Positions 7,823-14,922 of a stretch of 27,765 nt of DNA are shown here, piece by piece. The first letter of the stretch is position 1; each line of letters starts with the position of its first letter. The position numbers and the translations under genes were made by a program. The stretch covers positions 1 through 27,765 of the forward strand of contig CAKURR010000026.1 of assembly GCA_934675735.1 (NCBI GenBank), in the 5' to 3' direction. The notes under the pieces are model-generated. The model had not been told where the DNA came from, did no database searches, and was given only the letters and a program-made list of their open reading frames with translations. This DNA is from an uncultured Clostridia bacterium (GTDB lineage Bacteria; Bacillota; Clostridia; Christensenellales; Aristaeellaceae).

Positions 7823-8003
7823 TTGGGGCGCTGCCCCAATCCGGGAAACTCACACAGTCGTCTCCGACTCCTTGTGATTTCCGTTTTCCCGCTTACGTTT
7901 ATTGCTACGCAACAAACGAGTTAAAATTGATTGATTCTTTTTTTCGCGAAGCGAAAATGGGGGTTGGGGACTTGTCCCCAAGCGGGTTTGGGCGGCAGCC
8001 CAA
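7823..8003. repeat. Array of five hairpin-forming palindromes between rapZ and murB
   Basis: The hairpins are TTGGGGC-gct-GCCCCAA (7823-7839), CGTTTATTGC-tac-GCAACAAACG (7896-7918), TTTTCGC-gaa-GCGAAAA (7941-7957), TTGGGGAC-TT-GTCCCCAA (7964-7981) and TTGGGC-ggca-GCCCAA (7988-8003). The TTGGG...CCCAA types resemble interspersed repeats of Oscillospiraceae-like genomes. Together they fill most of the 224-base gap, and no separate rapZ promoter is evident. Confidence 0.65.
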
Positions 8004-8011
8004 CGTAACCC

Positions 8012-8926
8012 TTAATCCGTTCCCAGAATGTGCACCTCCGGCTCAAGCTGCACGCCTGTCTGCTCAAAAACGCGCTCCTCCACCTGCCGCATCAGTGCCA
8101 AAACATCCCGCGCCCTCGCGCCGCCGAGATTGACGACGAAACCCGCGTGTTTCTCGCTCACCTGCGCCCCGCCGACGGTCAGCCCGCGCAGCCCGCAGTC
8201 GTCAATCAACTTGGCCGCGAAGTGCCCTTCGGGCCGCTTGAACGTGCTGCCCGCGCTGGGCAGGTTCAGCGGCTGCTTCTCCCGCCGCGCTTTGGCGCAT
8301 TCCTCCATCCGCGCGCGGATGGCCGCGGGGTCGCCCTCCGTCAGCGCCAGCGTCACATCCGTGACCACCACGCCCGCCTCCATCAGCGCGCTGTGGCGGT
8401 AGCCGAAATCCAGCTGCTCAGCGGTATAATGGACGCGCCTGCCGTCCGCAAGCGCCACGCCCTCCGCCCGCTCGACGATCTGCCCCAGCTCCGCGCCGTA
8501 AGCGCCTGCGTTCATCAGCACGCCGCCCCCCAGCGTGCCGGGAATCCCCCCCAGCTCCGCCAGGCCACAAAGCCCCTCGTCCCGCGCAAAGGCCGCGACA
8601 GCCGCCAGCGACGCGCCTGCCTGCACGAAAACGCGGTTGCCCTCGCGGCGAATCGCGTTCATGCTGCCTGCAATTCGCAGCACCAGCCCGCGAATGCCGC
8701 CATCCCGCACAAGCAGGTTTGACCCGTTGCCGATAATCGTCACGGGCGCGCCGACGTTCTTCGCCGCGCGCAGAGCCACGGCAATTTCATCCGCCGAAGC
8801 GATGCTCACCAAAACATCGGCGGGCCCGCCGACCCGCATCGTCGTATACTGCGCCATCACGGCTCGGGGCATGATGCGTTCCGGCGCAAAATCCGCCTGC
8901 ACCAGCGATTGAATCAGGGCGTCCAT
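8012..8926 (-). CDS. murB: UDP-N-acetylenolpyruvoylglucosamine reductase
   Basis: A 304-residue protein. It catalyses the second committed step of cytoplasmic peptidoglycan precursor synthesis, the NADPH-dependent reduction of UDP-GlcNAc-enolpyruvate to UDP-MurNAc on FAD. FAD-binding motifs are IGNGSNLLV (65-73) and GGIPGTLGGGVLMNAGAYG (126-144). Type II MurB markers are GYRHS (175-179) and LPSAGSTFKRP (222-232), whose S227 is the proton donor, and a C-terminal LEPEVHILG with the catalytic Glu. A GGGAGG ribosome site lies ten bases before ATG 8926, and a promoter stands just upstream. Confidence 0.96.
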   Translation of the reverse strand: MDALIQSLVQADFAPERIMPRAVMAQYTTMRVGGPADVLVSIASADEIAVALRAAKNVGAPVTIIGNGSNLLVRDGGIRGLVLRIAGSMNAIRREGNRVFVQAGASLAAVAAFARDEGLCGLAELGGIPGTLGGGVLMNAGAYGAELGQIVERAEGVALADGRRVHYTAEQLDFGYRHSALMEAGVVVTDVTLALTEGDPAAIRARMEECAKARREKQPLNLPSAGSTFKRPEGHFAAKLIDDCGLRGLTVGGAQVSEKHAGFVVNLGGARARDVLALMRQVEERVFEQTGVQLEPEVHILGTD

Positions 8927-8960
8927 CCAAGCGAAACCTCCCGATGGGTTTGATAAACCT

Positions 8961-8989
8961 ATTGTACCCTATTTCGCAAAAAGACACAA
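8961..8989 (-). promoter_or_regulatory. murB promoter
   Basis: On the minus strand, TTGTGT (8984-8989) and TACAAT (8961-8966) have a 17-base spacer, 35 bases before the murB start. The -35 box is only half-consensus. Confidence 0.6.
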
Positions 8990-8996
8990 GAAAAAG

Positions 8997-9038
8997 CAAA
9001 ACAAAACACCCGTTTCCGGTATATGCCGAAAACAGGTG
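8997..9038 (-). terminator. Rho-independent terminator of the vanW/9067 transcript
   Basis: On the minus strand a 13-bp stem (9026-9038 with 9007-9019, two G-U pairs) has a six-base loop and is followed by TTTTGTTTTG. It ends transcription from the gene at 9067-9666 before the murB promoter. Confidence 0.85.
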
Positions 9039-9066
9039 CGTCATGTATGCCGTTTTTTTTGGGAGA

Positions 9067-9666
9067 TTACTCCGCGATGATGCGGCGCACGCCGTCCTCG
9101 CTGACAACCGTCAGCGGCGCGTCCTCGCCCGCCAGGCAGAGCTGGTCGCCGTCGGCGAGCGCAAGCGCTTCGCGCATGGCGGCGATATCCGAAACAAGAT
9201 ACGTTGCCTGTATGTTGTATTCCACATCCGTGAGCACGATTTCGGTGATGTTCACGCGCTGCAAAACGTCCACGGCGTGCTCGTCGAGCTGGAGTAGCAG
9301 GCCGCCCTGCTTGCTGCCCGCGCACATGCACAGGCGGATATCCTTTTCGCCGCCCGTCTGCGCCGCGCAGAGCTTTTCCTGAAAGGCCACGCCGCTTCCT
9401 TCGGGCGTGAACAGGCTGATCTTGAGGGAAAGTCCGCCGATGCGCGCCTGATAGACCCAGCTGTCCGCCGCGGAAACGCCCAGATACGCGCGTTTCGCGC
9501 CGAAAGCGTCCAGCCTGCCCAAATCCGTCCGCCGCTCGGCCGGCTCGGCGTTCTGCTGGGTGCTGAGGGTGAGCGGCGCGGTTTCGGCGGCCGACGCGCA
9601 GGCGGGCAGGGCCAGCAGCAGGGCGCTCAGCGCGGCGGCCGCGGCACAGGTTTGAAGGCGTTTCAT
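9067..9666 (-). CDS. Small exported protein of unknown function
   Basis: A 199-residue protein that I do not recognise. It has an N-terminal signal (MKRLQTC then AAAAALSALLLALPACASA); the LPAC sequence at Cys23 is a non-ideal lipobox, so it is either a lipoprotein or a cleaved secreted protein. The mature part is about 170 residues of mixed alpha/beta composition with two nearby cysteines (CMC). GGAAAGGAAG precedes the start. It lies 92 bases behind the VanW gene without a strong promoter between, so the two are probably cotranscribed and may both act at the cell surface. Confidence 0.7.
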   Translation of the reverse strand: MKRLQTCAAAAALSALLLALPACASAAETAPLTLSTQQNAEPAERRTDLGRLDAFGAKRAYLGVSAADSWVYQARIGGLSLKISLFTPEGSGVAFQEKLCAAQTGGEKDIRLCMCAGSKQGGLLLQLDEHAVDVLQRVNITEIVLTDVEYNIQATYLVSDIAAMREALALADGDQLCLAGEDAPLTVVSEDGVRRIIAE

Positions 9667-9758
9667 GGGCAGATTCTTCCTTTCCGCTGATGTACAAAAT
9701 TCGTGCTCAACTCAAAATGAAAACGGCGTTTCGGGCATCGGGTAACGCTTCGCGCCCG

Positions 9759-11609
9759 TCAATCGATGCTCGGCACATCGGGCACGGGCGTCTCGCGCGG
9801 GGTTACGCCGACATAGAACCGCGGCGCGGCGGCCTTATAGGTATCGGTGTATTTCTTCTCGCGGGAGATTTCCAGCCCTTTGCTGTCCATTGTCACCAGA
9901 TACACATCGACGACATAGCCCTCGCGGCCCTTGCTGACTTGGTAGGTTTCGTCGTCGTAGATGACATACGTGCCGTCCTTATCCTTTTCGTAGGTCGGGT
10001 CGGGCAGGGGGATGGTTTCGACCACCTGTGCGTCGAGCTTATAGGTGTAGCCGTTCGGGTCGGGGCGGCCGTAGATGATAAAGCGGCTCGTCCAATAATT
10101 CTTGACCTTGACGAACTCCGTTTCGATGTAGATATCCGCGCCCGTGTTGTTGGTGAACACAAAATCGTAACGGTCGTCGGAGACGGTCGCATCCTTGCCC
10201 TTATCCACATAGCTGGACGGGATGGCATGCGGCGTGCGCTTATTGACCGTCAGGCCCGCGTTGACCACCGCGTTATACAGCGTGGAAGACACCTGGCAGA
10301 TGCCGCCGCCGATGCCCAGCACGTAGTTGCCGTAGGCGATTTCCAGCGCGGGCTGATAGCCGTTGGCCTCCGTGCGCTTGCCCGCCACCTTGTTGAAGGA
10401 GACGGATTCGCCCGCCTTGATGATGAGGTGGTTGAACTTCTCCGTGCCGAGGCGGATGTTTTCCGTCCGGCTTTCCACGTAGTCGCCCGTCTTGCCGACG
10501 GTGGTTTCAAAGCTGCTGAGCCGCACAATCTGCGCCTCGAGCTGGGCGCGCGTGACCGTCGCCTGCACGGGCACAGGGGTCAAATCGACCACGCCGCTTT
10601 CCAGTGTATCGACCATCGCGCAGATTTGCTCGTTCAGGCCGGTGATATCCAGCGTCTGGCCCGCTTCGTCATCCGTGTAAGAGAACGGCGGCCACTTCGT
10701 GTCGTCGTCCACGCGCGTGGCGCTGACGGCGGGGCGGTCTACCTCGGCCTTGATTTGGGAAAGAATCTGGTTGACCTGGCTCATGTCATAGGTCAGTGTG
10801 GTGTAGCGCGTAGCAGGCTCTTCCTCCAGCGCCTTGACCTGCTCGTATCGCGTCGAGGATGAGCCTGTGTGGCCGATGGCCCAGAGCTGGTCGAGCTGAT
10901 CGGCCACGTTGTATTGCATGTTCAGGCTCTCGCCGGTGATATCCCAGCTGCGGCCGTCCTGCGTGCGCAGCGTGATTCTAAACGAAGAAATCAGCGACTG
11001 CACCTGCTGGGTGACGAGCGCCGCCGCCTCGTCGAGCGTCCTGCCTTCGAGCGGGATGTCGTTGACGTAGATGTTGGGATAGAACACGCCGTCGCCGCGG
11101 TCGAGCGTCTGCTTGATATCCACCAGGCGGCTGCCCGCGCGAACGCCGATGACCGCCAGCACCACGGCGATAACGGCGCAGAGCGTGCCGATGGTCGTGC
11201 GGCGGATTTGGCGCGCGCGGCGCTCCTTCGCCTTTTTGCTCATCGGGCGGGCGGATTTCTTCTTCGGGGCAGGTGCTTTTCGCGCGGACGCGTTCGTTTT
11301 CGACTCGGCCTTCGGCGCGGCGGGCTTCCTCGCCGCCGTGCGCTCGGTGCGCGCCTCGCTTTGGCCGCCGCGCGGCTGCTTCATCTGCAAAATCTCTCGA
11401 GTCTCCTGCGTGCCGCGCGCGGCGCGCTTGGGGGCTTCCGGCTCGGTTTTCCGCTGCCCCGTTCTGCGGGAAGCCGCGCCGCTGGTATCGGAAACCATCC
11501 AATCCGGCGTGTCCTCCTCGTTGCCCACGATAATGCGCATCGGCTCCTGCTGCTCGGGCGCGACCGGCGGTCTGCGTCTGCGGCGGGGCGCTTGGCGATC
11601 ATCCGACAT
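9759..11609 (-). CDS. VanW-family membrane-anchored cell-wall protein
   Basis: A 616-residue protein; ATG 11609 follows AAGGAGGTGA, an excellent ribosome site. Residues 1-138 are disordered and strongly basic (Arg/Lys/Ala/Pro) and cytoplasmic. A single membrane helix lies at about 139-158. Residues 165-350 resemble the PG_binding_4/YoaR-type region that usually precedes VanW (FYPNIYVNDIPLEGRTLDEA). The VanW domain is at about 376-515, with the hallmark GGGICQVSSTLYNA at 434-447 and HAIPSSYV. The C-terminal 100 residues extend past VanW. Such proteins are thought to act at peptidoglycan; the biochemical role is not known. The name comes from vancomycin clusters, but no van resistance genes are nearby, so this is not evidence of resistance. 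Confidence 0.9.
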   Translation of the reverse strand: MSDDRQAPRRRRRPPVAPEQQEPMRIIVGNEEDTPDWMVSDTSGAASRRTGQRKTEPEAPKRAARGTQETREILQMKQPRGGQSEARTERTAARKPAAPKAESKTNASARKAPAPKKKSARPMSKKAKERRARQIRRTTIGTLCAVIAVVLAVIGVRAGSRLVDIKQTLDRGDGVFYPNIYVNDIPLEGRTLDEAAALVTQQVQSLISSFRITLRTQDGRSWDITGESLNMQYNVADQLDQLWAIGHTGSSSTRYEQVKALEEEPATRYTTLTYDMSQVNQILSQIKAEVDRPAVSATRVDDDTKWPPFSYTDDEAGQTLDITGLNEQICAMVDTLESGVVDLTPVPVQATVTRAQLEAQIVRLSSFETTVGKTGDYVESRTENIRLGTEKFNHLIIKAGESVSFNKVAGKRTEANGYQPALEIAYGNYVLGIGGGICQVSSTLYNAVVNAGLTVNKRTPHAIPSSYVDKGKDATVSDDRYDFVFTNNTGADIYIETEFVKVKNYWTSRFIIYGRPDPNGYTYKLDAQVVETIPLPDPTYEKDKDGTYVIYDDETYQVSKGREGYVVDVYLVTMDSKGLEISREKKYTDTYKAAAPRFYVGVTPRETPVPDVPSID

Positions 11610-11635
11610 GGGCGTCACCTCCTTCAAATCGAAAA

Positions 11636-11651
11636 GCGGGGATAACCCCGC
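11636..11651 (-). promoter_or_regulatory. Leader hairpin of the VanW gene
   Basis: GCGGGG-ATAA-CCCCGC forms a stable 6-bp hairpin between promoter and ribosome site; on the minus strand it is followed by TTTT. It could be a weak attenuator or simply stabilise the leader. Confidence 0.35.
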
Positions 11652-11674
11652 CAATGTACACGATGTCATCCTTT

Positions 11675-11703
11675 ATCATACTTCATTTTGCCGTTTGACG
11701 CAA
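11675..11703 (-). promoter_or_regulatory. Promoter of the VanW gene
   Basis: On the minus strand, TTGCGT (11698-11703) and TATGAT (11675-11680) have a 17-base spacer, about 65 bases before the start codon. Confidence 0.7.
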
Positions 11704-11731
11704 GGTTTTTTTGCGCGCGCGTCACATAAGG

Positions 11732-11775
11732 CCGTTCGGGCGCATAGCCTGAACGGGAGAAATCCGCTTTTCTCC
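11732..11775 (+). other. Two tandem hairpins upstream of the holin gene
   Basis: CCGTTCGGGC-gcata-GCCTGAACGG (11732-11756, one G-U pair) runs directly into GGAGAAA...TTTCTCC (11756-11775). There is no U-run, so they look more like a structured leader than a terminator. Confidence 0.4.
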
Positions 11776-11854
11776 AATCATATAGACGAATCCGCGGGGC
11801 ATTTTGTTGCTTCGGAGCCAATTTTTCCCGATTTGGGTCAAGGAGGAACGGCGT

Positions 11855-12295
11855 ATGGAAAAGACGTTGAAGTGGGTTGCCGCCGCAGCGGGTGCGGCGG
11901 CGGGGCTTTTCATGCGCATGCCGACGGCCGTTCGGCTGCTCGTGCTGCTGATGGGGCTGGATTATCTGAGCGGCGTGGGCGTCGCGCTGCTGGGCAAAAG
12001 CCCCAAGAGCGACGGCGGCGCGCTGAGCAGCAAGGCGGGCTTCATCGGGCTGATGCGCAAGGCGATGATTTTAATCGTCATCCTGCTGGCCGCCGTGCTC
12101 GATAACCTGACGGGCAGCGCGGCCTGCACCGGCGCGGCGGCGATGTTTTATATCGTCAACGAATCGCTCTCCATCCTCGAAAACGCGGTGCTGCTCGGCG
12201 TGCCCGTGCCGCAGAAGCTGATGCAGGCGCTGGACGTGGCCAAACTGGTTTCCGATAAAAAGGATGACGCAAACAGCGAAAGCCCGAACGCATGA
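11855..12295 (+). CDS. Phage-type holin (holin_4_1 / toxin-secretion holin family)
   Basis: A 146-residue membrane protein; ATG 11855 follows AAGGAGG. It shows the family pattern: short N-terminus, hydrophobic helices at about 21-48 and 67-90, then the conserved LSSKAGFIGLMRKAMIL and FYIVNESLSILENAVLLGVPVPQKLMQAL segments, and a charged tail. Holins of this family let murein hydrolases or toxins cross the membrane. No endolysin or other phage gene is adjacent, so this is an orphan, domesticated or residual copy. The call is by motif memory. Confidence 0.85.
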   Translation: MEKTLKWVAAAAGAAAGLFMRMPTAVRLLVLLMGLDYLSGVGVALLGKSPKSDGGALSSKAGFIGLMRKAMILIVILLAAVLDNLTGSAACTGAAAMFYIVNESLSILENAVLLGVPVPQKLMQALDVAKLVSDKKDDANSESPNA

Positions 12296-12300
12296 ACGCG

Positions 12301-12332
12301 GCGAAAGCGGCTTTTGCGCCGCTTTCGCTTCT
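12301..12332 (+). terminator. Terminator of the holin gene
   Basis: A perfect 11-bp stem, GCGAAAGCGGC (12301-12311) with GCCGCTTTCGC (12318-12328), begins five bases after the holin stop codon. The tail TTCTC is short. Confidence 0.65.
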
Positions 12333-12382
12333 CTGCAAAGCGCCCGAAATGCGTCGGAGAGAAACTTTTTTCAAAGAAAGGG

Positions 12383-12411
12383 TTGACAAATTCAGGTTGG
12401 TTTCGTATAAT
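12383..12411 (+). promoter_or_regulatory. Consensus promoter of tRNA-Leu
   Basis: TTGACA (12383-12388) and TATAAT (12406-12411) with a 17-base spacer, a perfect sigma-70/SigA match, 35 bases before the tRNA. Confidence 0.93.
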
Positions 12412-12446
12412 ATACACGTTGCATCGCTGGTGTACGAATTGAATAC

Positions 12447-12531
12447 GCGGTAGTGCTGGAATTGGCAGACAGGCACGTTTGAGGGGCGTGTGTTGTATGA
12501 CGTATGGGTTCAAGTCCCATCTACCGCACCA
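12447..12531 (+). tRNA. tRNA-Leu (anticodon GAG), CCA encoded
   Basis: An 85-base class II tRNA. The acceptor stem GCGGTAG pairs with CTACCGC before an encoded ACCA end. The anticodon stem CACGT/GCGTG holds loop TTGAGGG with anticodon GAG, reading CUC and CUU. It has a long variable arm and T-arm TGGG-TTCAAGT-CCCA. It has its own promoter and terminator, so it is a single-gene unit. Confidence 0.95.
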
Positions 12532-12540
12532 AACCAGTAT

Positions 12541-12586
12541 AATCCGAACCAGATTTTCCAAATCGGAAATGGGTTCGGATTTTTTC
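12541..12586 (+). terminator. Terminator of tRNA-Leu
   Basis: AATCCGAACC (12541-12550) pairs with GGTTCGGATT (12572-12581), followed by TTTTTC. The loop contains a second small hairpin (TTTCC/GGAAA). Confidence 0.85.
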
Positions 12587-12732
12587 TTAATCTTCCTGTC
12601 GCAAAGGTATAACGCACTAGACTTTGCAAGCAAGGTCAGTGTGCAAGGGGCTGAGAGAAGCCTTGCGAAACAAGCGTACATCAAAACAACCGCATTCTTC
12701 ATACAGGGATATTCTTTCACTGAGGAATATGG

Positions 12733-12738
12733 TATACT
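12733..12738 (+). promoter_or_regulatory. Possible extended -10 of the TIGR04076 gene
   Basis: TGGTATACT (TATACT at 12733-12738) is an extended -10 without a good -35, 59 bases before the start codon. The rest of 12587-12796 shows no gene. Confidence 0.45.
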
Positions 12739-12796
12739 TTGTTTAATAAATCGGAATTTGACAGACAGAAAATTTTGAACGTAAAGGGGCAATTAT

Positions 12797-13207
12797 ATGA
12801 ATTACGAATGCAAAATAACGGTATTGGAGACAAAGGTGTTCCCAGAATTACAGGAAAAGTATTTGGCTGATCCGAAATCAGGTCCATGTCCTTGCTTCAA
12901 AGCGGGAGATACATTTCTTCTGAAAAGAACGCCGGAGCAGGATGATTTTTACCGTCTGATGAACGGTAAATTCTGCGGCGAGGCATGGGACGCCATCAGC
13001 CGATATGTTTATGCAGCCTTGCAGGGTGGCTCCATTATGCGCAAGTGGACAAATGACGACAGAATGATGATCGCTTGCTGCAATGACGGCACACGCCCCG
13101 TTATCTTCAAGATCGAGCGGATTGATATTCCGGAAAATGAAGAAGAAAAGCAGTGGCTTGCAAAGCAGAATTTCAAGAACACGGCGGATGATGCCTATAC
13201 AGGCTGA
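12797..13207 (+). CDS. TIGR04076-family protein of unknown function
   Basis: A 136-residue protein beginning MNYECKITVLETKVFPELQEK. The family pattern visible is GPCPCFKAGDTF near residue 30, then FCGEAWDAISRYVYAALQGG, then MIACCNDGTRPVIFKIERID. The paired-Cys segments (CPC, CC) are typical of the family and could bind metal or form disulfides, but no function is established. The C-terminus is about 25 residues longer than I expect. The gene and its surroundings are AT-richer than the neighbours, consistent with transfer into a site beside the tRNA. A weak ribosome site (AAGGGG) precedes it. Confidence 0.75.
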   Translation: MNYECKITVLETKVFPELQEKYLADPKSGPCPCFKAGDTFLLKRTPEQDDFYRLMNGKFCGEAWDAISRYVYAALQGGSIMRKWTNDDRMMIACCNDGTRPVIFKIERIDIPENEEEKQWLAKQNFKNTADDAYTG

Positions 13208-13286
13208 CAACTTCCAGTTTATTGTACTTGCCCATAATATGGGGCTGGCAGGTATACCTGCTATTTTTCCGATGACCGGCGTGTAA
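13208..13286 (+). pseudogene. C-terminal gene remnant in the next frame
   Basis: Immediately after the TIGR04076 stop, another frame reads ADNFQFIVLAHNMGLAGIPA and then IFPMTGV before a stop at 13284-13286. The protein-like composition without a start or ribosome site suggests the tail of a deleted gene, or a frameshifted extension of the preceding one. I do not recognise the family. Confidence 0.35.
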
Positions 13287-13306
13287 AATCCATCGAAGGA
13301 CAAGTC

Positions 13307-13326
13307 ACGGAAGCAAGCGCTTCCGT
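13307..13326. repeat. Perfect hairpin ACGGAAGC-aagc-GCTTCCGT
   Basis: An 8-bp perfect stem with a four-base loop, 20 bases after the remnant's stop. No U-run of note follows, so its role is unclear. Confidence 0.5.
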
Positions 13327-13340
13327 TTCGGATTTGGTTT

Positions 13341-13354
13341 CATCTGCTGCACCA
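13341..13354 (+). repeat. Imperfect copy of the tRNA-Leu 3' end (possible att remnant)
   Basis: CATCTGCTGCACCA matches the tRNA-Leu end CATCTACCGCACCA (12518-12531) at 12 of 14 bases, in the same orientation, and is followed at once by a terminator. It could mark the far boundary of an inserted segment; it may also be coincidence. Confidence 0.35.
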
Positions 13355-13355
13355 T

Positions 13356-13388
13356 AAAAAAGCTTTCGAGTGAATCGAAAGCTTTTTT
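13356..13388. terminator. Bidirectional terminator
   Basis: AAAAAAGCTTTCGA-gtgaa-TCGAAAGCTTTTTT, a 14-bp perfect stem with T-runs on either strand. It ends plus-strand transcription from 12797 and can back up the minus-strand dpp operon terminator. Confidence 0.85.
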
Positions 13389-13425
13389 TGTTTGCTTCAA
13401 ATCATCAACGCGAATGTTCACCATC

Positions 13426-13489
13426 CAAAAAACGGCCACCCTTCGCAGCGGGAAGAAGAAGCAAAACACCCGCTGCGAAGCATGACCGT
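13426..13489 (-). terminator. Terminator of the dpp-M20 operon
   Basis: On the minus strand, a 12-bp perfect stem (13469-13480 with 13441-13452) extends by eight more pairs beyond one mismatch (13482-13489 with 13432-13439, some G-U), then TTTTTTGG. It starts about 20 bases after the M20 stop codon. Confidence 0.8.
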
Positions 13490-13507
13490 CGGGAGGAGGA
13501 TATGAAA

Positions 13508-14899
13508 TTAGCTTTCCAGCATCTCGTCAATCTTCAAAATCGCCTCGGCGTACACATAAAACGCCTTTCTGAGCAATTCGAGGCTGACGCATTCGTCGGG
13601 CTGATGGCCGCCGCCGTGGCCGGGCTCGCACGGCTTTTTCAGGCCGCGAATGCCCGGGCCGAAGGCCACCGCGCGAGGCAGATGGCGCGCATACGTGCCG
13701 CCGCCCATGCAGTACGGGCCGCCGGTTTCGCCGATGTATTTCGTGCTGAGCGCGTCGAGCGCGCGAACCATCGGGTCATCCGGTGAGATGAAGGACGGCG
13801 GGTCGTCGTGCAGCGCGGCGAGCGTCCAGCCATAGGCGGAAGCCGCTTCGGTGATGCGCTGCTCAATCCGGCTGCCGTCCACGCCGCTGGGATAGCGGAT
13901 GTTGATGTTCTGAATCAGCTTGCCGTCCTTCAGGCGGGTCGTGCCGCCGATGGCGGTCAGCTTGCCCATCTCCTTGGTTTCAAACGCAATGCCCAGCTTT
14001 TCGCCGTAATACGGCTTGATGCACTCGGCCACAAAGCGCAGCGTCTTTTCATCCGCCGCATCGACAAGGCCGTTTTCGCAGATGAACGCCGCCAGCATCG
14101 CCGACGCGTTGACGGAACCGTCGGGGAAAGCCGCGTGGGCGGAACGCCCGACGGCTTCCACGGTAAAACCATCTTCCGTTTGGGTGATGTGAATGTTCGG
14201 CCAGTGCGCCGCGTCAAACGCGGGCGCATTACCCGCAAAAGACGCGCGGGCCAGACCCGCAACGGCATTGGAAACCGTGCCCGCGTCATAGGCGAGCAGC
14301 TTTTTCGGCGCGTCGGCGCAAAGCTCCAGCTCGCAGATGCCCTTCTCCGCATAGCAGACGGAGAACGACGCATCCGGCACAAACGAGAACGCGGGCGGCG
14401 TGTGCCGCTCCAGATAAGTCGAAATATCCTGCATGCCGCATTCTTCGCTGCACCCCAGATACAGGCGCACGGTGCGTTTGGGCAGCGTGCCGCTCTGCTT
14501 CACGCAGTCCATCGCGTAGAGCGCCACCACCGCGGGGGCTTTGTCATCCGCGCTGCCGCGGCCGAAGAGCCAGTTGTCGCGCACATACGGCTCGTAGGGC
14601 GGCCTTTGCCAGCCCGTCCCCTCCGGCACGACGTCCAGATGGCCGAAAATGCCGATTTCCTCGTCCTTTTCGCCGCGCATGAGGATGCTGCCGCCGTAGT
14701 AATCGTCGTTCTGGGTCTCCATGCCCATTTTGCGGCCCATCTCAAAGGCCGTGTCCAGCGCCTCGGCGCATCTCCTGCCGAAGGGATACGGCCCGTCCGG
14801 CTCGGCGCTGATGCTGGGGATGCGCATCAGGATTTTCATGGCTTCCACCATTTCGTCCCAATGCTTGTCGAGATACGCGTCAATCCATGCTTGATTCAT
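13508..14899 (-). CDS. M20 dipeptidase (PepV/Sapep-like)
   Basis: A 463-residue dinuclear zinc aminopeptidase/dipeptidase. Metal and catalytic positions by family comparison: H87 and the nearby D89 in GHLDVVPEG, bridging D118 in GRGSADDK, E152/E153 in GCSEECGMQD, D176 in VPDASF, and a His in the C-terminal EPGHGGGHQPDE. It should cleave dipeptides in the cytoplasm. It lies 23 bases behind dppF, with GGAGGAAG before ATG 14899, as the last gene of the transporter operon. So imported dipeptides are probably hydrolysed by its product. Exact specificity is not known. Confidence 0.92.
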   Translation of the reverse strand: MNQAWIDAYLDKHWDEMVEAMKILMRIPSISAEPDGPYPFGRRCAEALDTAFEMGRKMGMETQNDDYYGGSILMRGEKDEEIGIFGHLDVVPEGTGWQRPPYEPYVRDNWLFGRGSADDKAPAVVALYAMDCVKQSGTLPKRTVRLYLGCSEECGMQDISTYLERHTPPAFSFVPDASFSVCYAEKGICELELCADAPKKLLAYDAGTVSNAVAGLARASFAGNAPAFDAAHWPNIHITQTEDGFTVEAVGRSAHAAFPDGSVNASAMLAAFICENGLVDAADEKTLRFVAECIKPYYGEKLGIAFETKEMGKLTAIGGTTRLKDGKLIQNINIRYPSGVDGSRIEQRITEAASAYGWTLAALHDDPPSFISPDDPMVRALDALSTKYIGETGGPYCMGGGTYARHLPRAVAFGPGIRGLKKPCEPGHGGGHQPDECVSLELLRKAFYVYAEAILKIDEMLES

Positions 14900-14922
14900 G
14901 TTTCTTCCTCCGCAGACCGTTT

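Noticed and set aside
9759..11609. VanW protein as a vancomycin resistance determinant
   Set aside because: No vanH/A/X/R/S-type genes are present; VanW domains are widespread in Bacillota without resistance.
12647..12656. GGGGCTGAGA resembling the start of a TPP riboswitch (THI box)
   Set aside because: The rest of the conserved core (CCTGA...TAATACCAGCGTAGGGA) is absent and the downstream gene is not thiamine-related.
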